Assembly (NCBI GenBank): GCA_905178155.1
Contig: CAJINV010000001.1
Coordinates: 8,153,599 to 8,217,598, forward strand
DNA: 64,000 nucleotides
Reading direction: 5' to 3'
From: Amoebophrya sp. A120
Taxonomy: Eukaryota > Sar > Dinophyceae > Syndiniales > Amoebophryaceae
The position numbers were made by a program, and so were the translations under genes. This document shows, one piece after another, positions 58,668 to 64,000 of this stretch. The notes under the pieces were generated by a model that had not been told where the DNA came from, ran no database searches, and worked only from the letters and a program-made list of their open reading frames with translations. The first letter of the stretch is position 1. Each line of letters opens with the position of its first letter.

Positions 58668-61600
58668 TCATTTGTTGTTTCGTGGTGAGATTGCGCGAAG
58701 CTTCCTTCCAGATGTGGGGATTTCTTCTTCCTGCGCCAGTGGGTTGCCACCAGGTGCGAAAGAGGCGCGCTTGACTGTGTCGCCTGATGGCGCAACAACA
58801 TCTTCCTTTCTTGACGGAGGCACCGACGGCAAGGTTGGTGGAACCGTCGGCATCGGCACCGGGGGCACCTTGACGACCTTCTCTTTCATTCGCTGTTCGC
58901 TTTCACTAAACGCGGTCGTCACGATGGTGGCGGACGGGATTAAATCCGGTCCTGGAACTACAGAGCGGCCTGCGGCTCTCTCTGCTGCCGCATCTACTCT
59001 GTTGCCGCGATTCTCTTTGTTGCGGTTTTTGCTCGTCATCGAAGATGATGCGACTTGGGTGGAAATGCGACCGCGATTATAGGATGCTGCTGTACTAGTT
59101 GACTCCGTAGTTACTCGGGATAGCGACGATCTCTCAGTCGCTGTACTTTTGCGCGGCTTTGATGTTTGCCGCGCTATGTCGTCTTCCACTTCTTCTGCCG
59201 TCGGATCTACTTCACCGAATGGGGCAGGAGCATTGCTGTTGACAACTTTTGGCCGTGGGACGTGCTTCATCAATGGATCTACATCCTTCAGCTGTACTAG
59301 CGCCTGCTCACCATCATCATGCTCCGGGCCTGCGATGCTGCTGGCGCGGGACAGCACGTGGGATTCTGGGTCTGCTCGGTTTAGCAGATCTGCCTCATCT
59401 GGCCCGAACGATGCGGCAAGGAGGCTGTTTGGGTCAAATGCTTCTTCTTGTTCAGGTGCAGCACCGTCGTAGTCCTCATTCCGATCTGGAGCGGGCATCA
59501 GGTGCGAGAAGAAATCTTCAAATATGCAGCGCAGCCCGGCATCGTGTGAGATTTTTAGGTGGTCGGTGACGGCTTCTGGGCGGTTGTACAAAAACTTGAG
59601 CTCCGCGTGTGAAACCCAGACGGCGTAGTAGCCCTCCCCGCTGCCGATTCGTTCCTCCAGGTCCAGCTCAGCCTCCAATTGGCGCGCAATCATACTCGGC
59701 CGGATAAAATCGTCGTTAGAGGAGTCGAGGAGAGCATCGTTGCTATTCTTTCGCGCGGGAGATGAAGCCGCGGTAGCGCTTGTCGAGCTGCTCAAACTGC
59801 TCCTCATCGACGAGAGTTGTGAACTGGGTTGTTGTAGGTGCAGCAACGATGTTCCTTCCCGCTCATCATCTTCTCCCCTGAACGTCGAATCCACCGCGAG
59901 TCGTGTGGCCCCGGCAGAGTCACCAGCACCACGACCTCTCTGCGAAGGAAAAGCGCCCTTATTGTGGTCCGGAAACGCGACCTGCTTCCCGCGAGGGGTG
60001 GAAGGGATGCTCCTGGTACCACCAGCAACTTCATCTGAAAGTCGCTCCACTTCATCACCCGAAGACAGCGGCTCTTGCTCGCCGGAGTGTTGCGAATTTT
60101 CGCCAAAACCCCCGAACAGTCTTGCGAAGATACCCTTCTTTGGCCTATTAGCTGCCGGATCTTCCGGACTTACTTCTGTGACCGACGCGCCATTCGTCCT
60201 CGTCGCTCCATTGAATAGTTCCAGGTGCCTGTTTCGACTGGAGTCTTTTTGCGCCAGCGCATGATCGGCATGTAATTCGTATTCGCCTCCGAGAACTTCG
60301 TCTGGGTGTGCGCCGAAGATGTTCTGGAGCACCGACGTGTGCAGCAGATCCGTCCGCTCGTCGCGCCGCGCCTGCTGCTGCTTCTCGCTGTAAATGTCAT
60401 CGAGGCTGTCGTTACTCGGCCCATGATTTTGTGTGCGCTGAAGCGCCGTTTCTTTCGACCGTTTGCTGAGCAGACTCGACATGTGACTTGCAACCGACTG
60501 CAGTGCGCGGGTGCGTTTGCTGTGCAGCTCGTTTCTGTCCAGTGTTGTTTTGTGTCTTGCGTTCAGAACTTCTTCGTAATTAGGCCCGTATTTTTCTATG
60601 AGTTCTTGCCGCTCCACGGCATCATGTTCCAAATTCTTCAGCATGTTGTCGCCCCCCAAAATCATCTTGTGCAAAGGAATTTTTCGTGCGATGTGGATCA
60701 GCCCCGTGAGCACCGGGCGTGCTGTTATTGCTGCTTGTGCTCCTACTGCAGGTCCTGCGCATTCATTTTGTTATTTCCATTTTTGAAACGATGAAACGAA
60801 GAAAAAAGAACAACACTTGGACTTGCCAGCAAAAGAACGCTGAGCAATGAATAACGTTATCTATTCTGTTCACGCAGGATCCTTGCTCCTCGTGAAAAAT
60901 CAGGTTGAGGTTTATTCATCTTTTCTGGGAAATGCTGGAAGTGAACGTGGTGCTCCGGAGGACGAGGAGCCAACAATTGTATAGTACCCTCATCATTTTC
61001 GTCGAGGATGGTTCTGGTGAGTTCTGGGTCGGTGGGTCGAAGCTGACAGGGCTCCGGGTCCTCGGTTTCCAGCCCGTCCGGGTCTAGCTCGTCCACCTCT
61101 TCACCGTGAGAAAATAGAAAGGGGAAAAGATACTGCAGAATCCGTTGTAGTGCCGTCGTCAGGATGGTCCACGTAGTTGCAGATCGCCTCAACAAGGTAC
61201 CAACGGCCTCCCGCCGCCGGAAACGCTTGAGGCCGGCGAGGCTCCACGATTTCGCGAGCGTTTTAGGTTTTGCTTTTCCGGGATGGTCTACTTCATCCTG
61301 GGAAGGAGGAGAGTCGTGCCTTTGCGGCTGATCGGACCCGGACGACCACGCGTCGCTTATTTCCTCGTTCCGTTCGGAGCCAAGGATGTCACCCACGAGT
61401 CGCGCATTCATTCGCAAGACACTTTTTTCGCTGCGCGGTGGCCTTTTCACCATGATCTTCTCCTCGGAGATACTTCTGGCCGCGGTCGTCCCGGTGCTGC
61501 TGGTCGTGCGCTGCATGCGTAAAACATGGTCGCTGAACGTGCTCTTTTGCACGAAGCCACCGCTGCTCCACAAGGGGCTGGCCCGAGCCGTTTTGGTCGC

Positions 61601-63324
61601 TGACGCTGCACTCTGCTCGTCATTTCCGCTCTCGCTGGAGTCCGCCAGAAAGACAGACCGCTTCTCCTTCTGCAACGCCTTTTCAATTACCCTGATTCCC
61701 TTTCTTGTAGTCGCATGTTCTTCGGTAGACGTGTCCTCCATGGGAGCTGCGCCAGTTGTGCGCGACCAGTGTTTTCCGTCCTTATTGTTCTGTTCCGGAT
61801 CCTTGCTCCCTCCCGGTAGTTCTTCGTCCCCGCCGAATACGGTCTCCAAAAGGTTCGTGAAGTCGTTGCGCGCCGAGCGATCTAGCACACCCTTCTCCTC
61901 TTTCGAAAGCCTCTTGCGGATGTGCAGAATGCGCCCGGGTACGTAGCCTTCGGGCATCGCGTGCAGGTAGGGTTCCTCCTGTTCGTGGTGGTCGAACCAG
62001 GCCACCTGGGTTCCGCGAATGCGCTCTCTCGGTTCGCTGCGAGTAGTTTCCGTGCCGGCGGAAGCAGGACCCATGTTGTAGTCATTTGCGTTGCCGGGAA
62101 CCACACGAGTCTTGGACTTGCGCCCCGTAGGCTTCGTGGCAGCTACGTACTTTATGGACGAGCCAGCGCTCGTGCGAGTGCTGGTGCCTGGAGACGATCG
62201 CAGCTCCGAAGAAGTGCTGTGGACGGATCGTGATCCGTCCCCTTTGTTCTCGTTTTTGTTCTCGGCAAACACTCGCAGGAACGCTTGCACATCAGCCTCA
62301 TCCAAGTGCATATTTGACCTTGCGCCGTGGCGTTGGAACAGCTTTCGCTTGTGGTTGTGTAACGGCAGTTGATCCGGCTTATTCGGGATCGCTTGCCTCG
62401 CCACACCGGCCGCGGATGAGCGACGCACAGGCCCCGGGGTGCCCTGGTTCGACTTGTTCTCGGCGCTTTCTTGTTCCACTTCACTCTCCTCGTTTACTAT
62501 TCCCACCTCCTTCGAAGTTTGCTCGAGGTTCGCCTGCGTCGACGATTGCGTGCTCAGCAGGCTGGTCCCCATAGATCTCATCGTCACACCGCGGACGGCT
62601 TCCTCTGCGTTGCGCCACACAAAAAACGCCAATATGTCGGAATAGCTGAGGAAAACCTCACAGGCAACAACTTCATGTCTCTCTGCGTTCAGAATCACTG
62701 CGGGATCCAGAAAGTCGCGATCTTCTTCATCGTCCTCTCCGTCGGTACTGCTCCCCCTGAAGGACGCAGTTTCCTCGGATATTCTCTCTCTCTTCTGAAG
62801 GCTCGTTGTAGTCATGTGCGCCCGATCCTCTTTGTCGCCTTGATGCTGTTCCCGCCCTGCTCGACGGGGGAACAATGTGACGGTGATCCGCACCCAGATT
62901 CCGTTGCGGCCCGGCGCGTCGGCTACGGTGACGACGTCCCCTTTTGTCAACAAAAGCCCGTCCTCACTCGCCGTGGTATCCACCACCAAGCGCTGCACGT
63001 TCACCACAAGCTGGTCGCCCACCGACAGGTAGCTGCGGAGGAAGTTTGTGCGCTCCTGCGGGTTCAGCCGGCTGTCCTCGAATTTGCGTGCGTACATCAT
63101 GTTGAAGGGACTGGTGGGGAAAAAGGCGCTGCTGTTGGCCGCGTGCCAGCAGTTCCACAGCGCGTCCTTGTAGTCGGAAAGCTTCCCCGCGATCAGCTCC
63201 CACTTGGAGAAGTGGCTCTTGCGCAAGCACTCCGACATGAAGTTGCGCTCGACAATGATGGACAGCGTCCGGCTGCGGGGGATTCCGTCGAACCCGTTTA
63301 CGAGCGTGATCATGTAATCCAGGC
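58668..63324 (-). CDS. Lipase C: third diacylglycerol-lipase-like paralogue (5' part outside window)
   Basis: Two exons are visible, up to 63324 down to 60874, and 60754-58668, joined by a GT-AG intron (118-119 bp). The first visible residues (LDYMITLVNGFDGIPRSRTL) align with the end of the lipase domain in B (YMVSIINDMDGVPRARPL), so the GHSxGAG elbow lies beyond the right edge. Next come SPFNMMYARKFEDSRL, an SH3/OB-like stretch (LSVGDQLVVNVQRLVVD), a conserved block VPGRILHIRKRLSKEE and, near the C-terminus, YYAVWVSHAELKFLYNRPEA. Each has a counterpart in lipase B, and the last two also in A. Disordered Ser/Arg/Glu-rich segments fill the rest. Where B has introners, C is uninterrupted; C instead has one at 63325. 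Confidence 0.8.
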
Positions 63325-64000
63325 TATCATATGTAAAAACGTACCCACACCAGAGTCAGGATGGGGATTTTTTTTTTTTTGCCCGGCCCCCAATTTCATC
63401 AATTTCAATTTTCAATTTTCAATGATTGTGTGACGGCGGGAACGGCACCCGCCCGCTGTGCTTAATAATGCGCTCCCACGCGCGAACTTCTTTTTGTCTT
63501 TTGCATCACACATGCAGAAACATTTTCAACCCCCTAAACCAACACCTTTTTTCATCTTCTGCCGCCCTCACGCAACAGGACTACTCCTGAAGCGCGGGAA
63601 CAACCCGAAGGTTGTTTTGCATGACAAGTTCTTGCAGCAGGTGCATGCAGCAGTGGGAGATACAAAATTAATTTCAAAACCCTAAACCCGCACAGCGCAC
63701 TGATCCTAGTTAACGTCTAGAGCCGTAAGCCGCGGCAGACGTCCACCAGGGGAGGTAGAGGGAGGCCAGATCACAGTCTCCGTAGGGCGATAAGTGCAGT
63801 AAGCCGCTGCACTGAAAAATAGTAAAGATAGGGCGAGACCACTGTGTATGGAGATAGTTACCCATAGGGGGCGTTAATCAGGTTCGTGTTTGCGTGGTTA
63901 CTAGGCGCCCCCGAAAGGACGCTTTTCCTTCACGTTACTGCCCCCCGAAATATACGGTCGAACTGGATCACAGATACTAGCCGTAGGGCGCGATCGACCC
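63325..64000 (-). mobile_element. Introner, GTCCCC-type family, cut by window edge
   Basis: The exon of lipase C ends at a TATC...TATGTAAAAACGT terminus closely like the one at 27736, preceded by caggc as the expected duplicate. The other end is not in the window. At about 63368-63380 a run of T interrupts the family sequence, as in the retroposon-bearing copy at 32563. The rest (63380-64000) is unlike any introner here, with isolated ccctaaa motifs near 63528 and 63680 and no coding frame. A nested insertion is likely. Confidence 0.6.

Overview
This is nuclear DNA of a eukaryote, and most likely of the parasitic dinoflagellate Amoebophrya (Syndiniales). Four things point there. Every gene I can support lies on the minus strand across all 64 kb, which is a unidirectional gene array. 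The genes are compact, with ordinary GT-AG introns mostly 65 to 240 bp long. Some coding sequences are interrupted by repeated elements that act as introns, with terminal inverted repeats, 5-bp target duplications and often no GT-AG ends. The proteins are very divergent. Non-canonical repeated introns (introners) and unidirectional clusters are published features of Amoebophrya genomes. The genus assignment is inference, because no rRNA or spliced-leader gene is present.

Layout, all on the minus strand and read here from left to right: a partial basic membrane or secreted protein (1-852); an unrecognised 360-aa protein; a two-RRM splicing factor of the RBM39/CC1 type; a Kua/TMEM189/CarF-type plasmanylethanolamine desaturase split by two introners; an Arg/Ser-rich protein; a protein of degenerate WW-like repeats; a DEAD-box-like helicase with worn motifs; a small unknown; and a 1783-aa protein joining WW-like repeats, Cys-rich zinc modules and a UPF1-type SF1 helicase across an introner. 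Next come an EMAPII tRNA-binding protein with a predicted N-myristoyl start, the ribosome-biogenesis GTPase NOG2/GNL2, and a giant diacylglycerol-lipase-like protein (lipase A). These are followed by a GC-rich island of unknown nature, a golgin-like coiled-coil protein, and two more lipase paralogues (B, and C which runs off the right edge).

Gene models were built by reading splice sites by eye. For RBM39, the desaturase, the DEAD-like helicase, the 1783-aa fusion, the EMAPII protein, NOG2, the coiled-coil protein and lipase B, the summed exon lengths are exact multiples of three. For introners this holds only if the element plus one copy of its target duplication is removed.

The most notable system is the introner set: eight complete elements or a complete element with nested insertions, plus one cut by the window edge. 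They fall into at least four sequence families that share TAT...ATA termini. Two carry further insertions, one DNA-transposon-like and one retroposon-like. Lipases B and C carry introners at different sites, so insertion is recent relative to their duplication.
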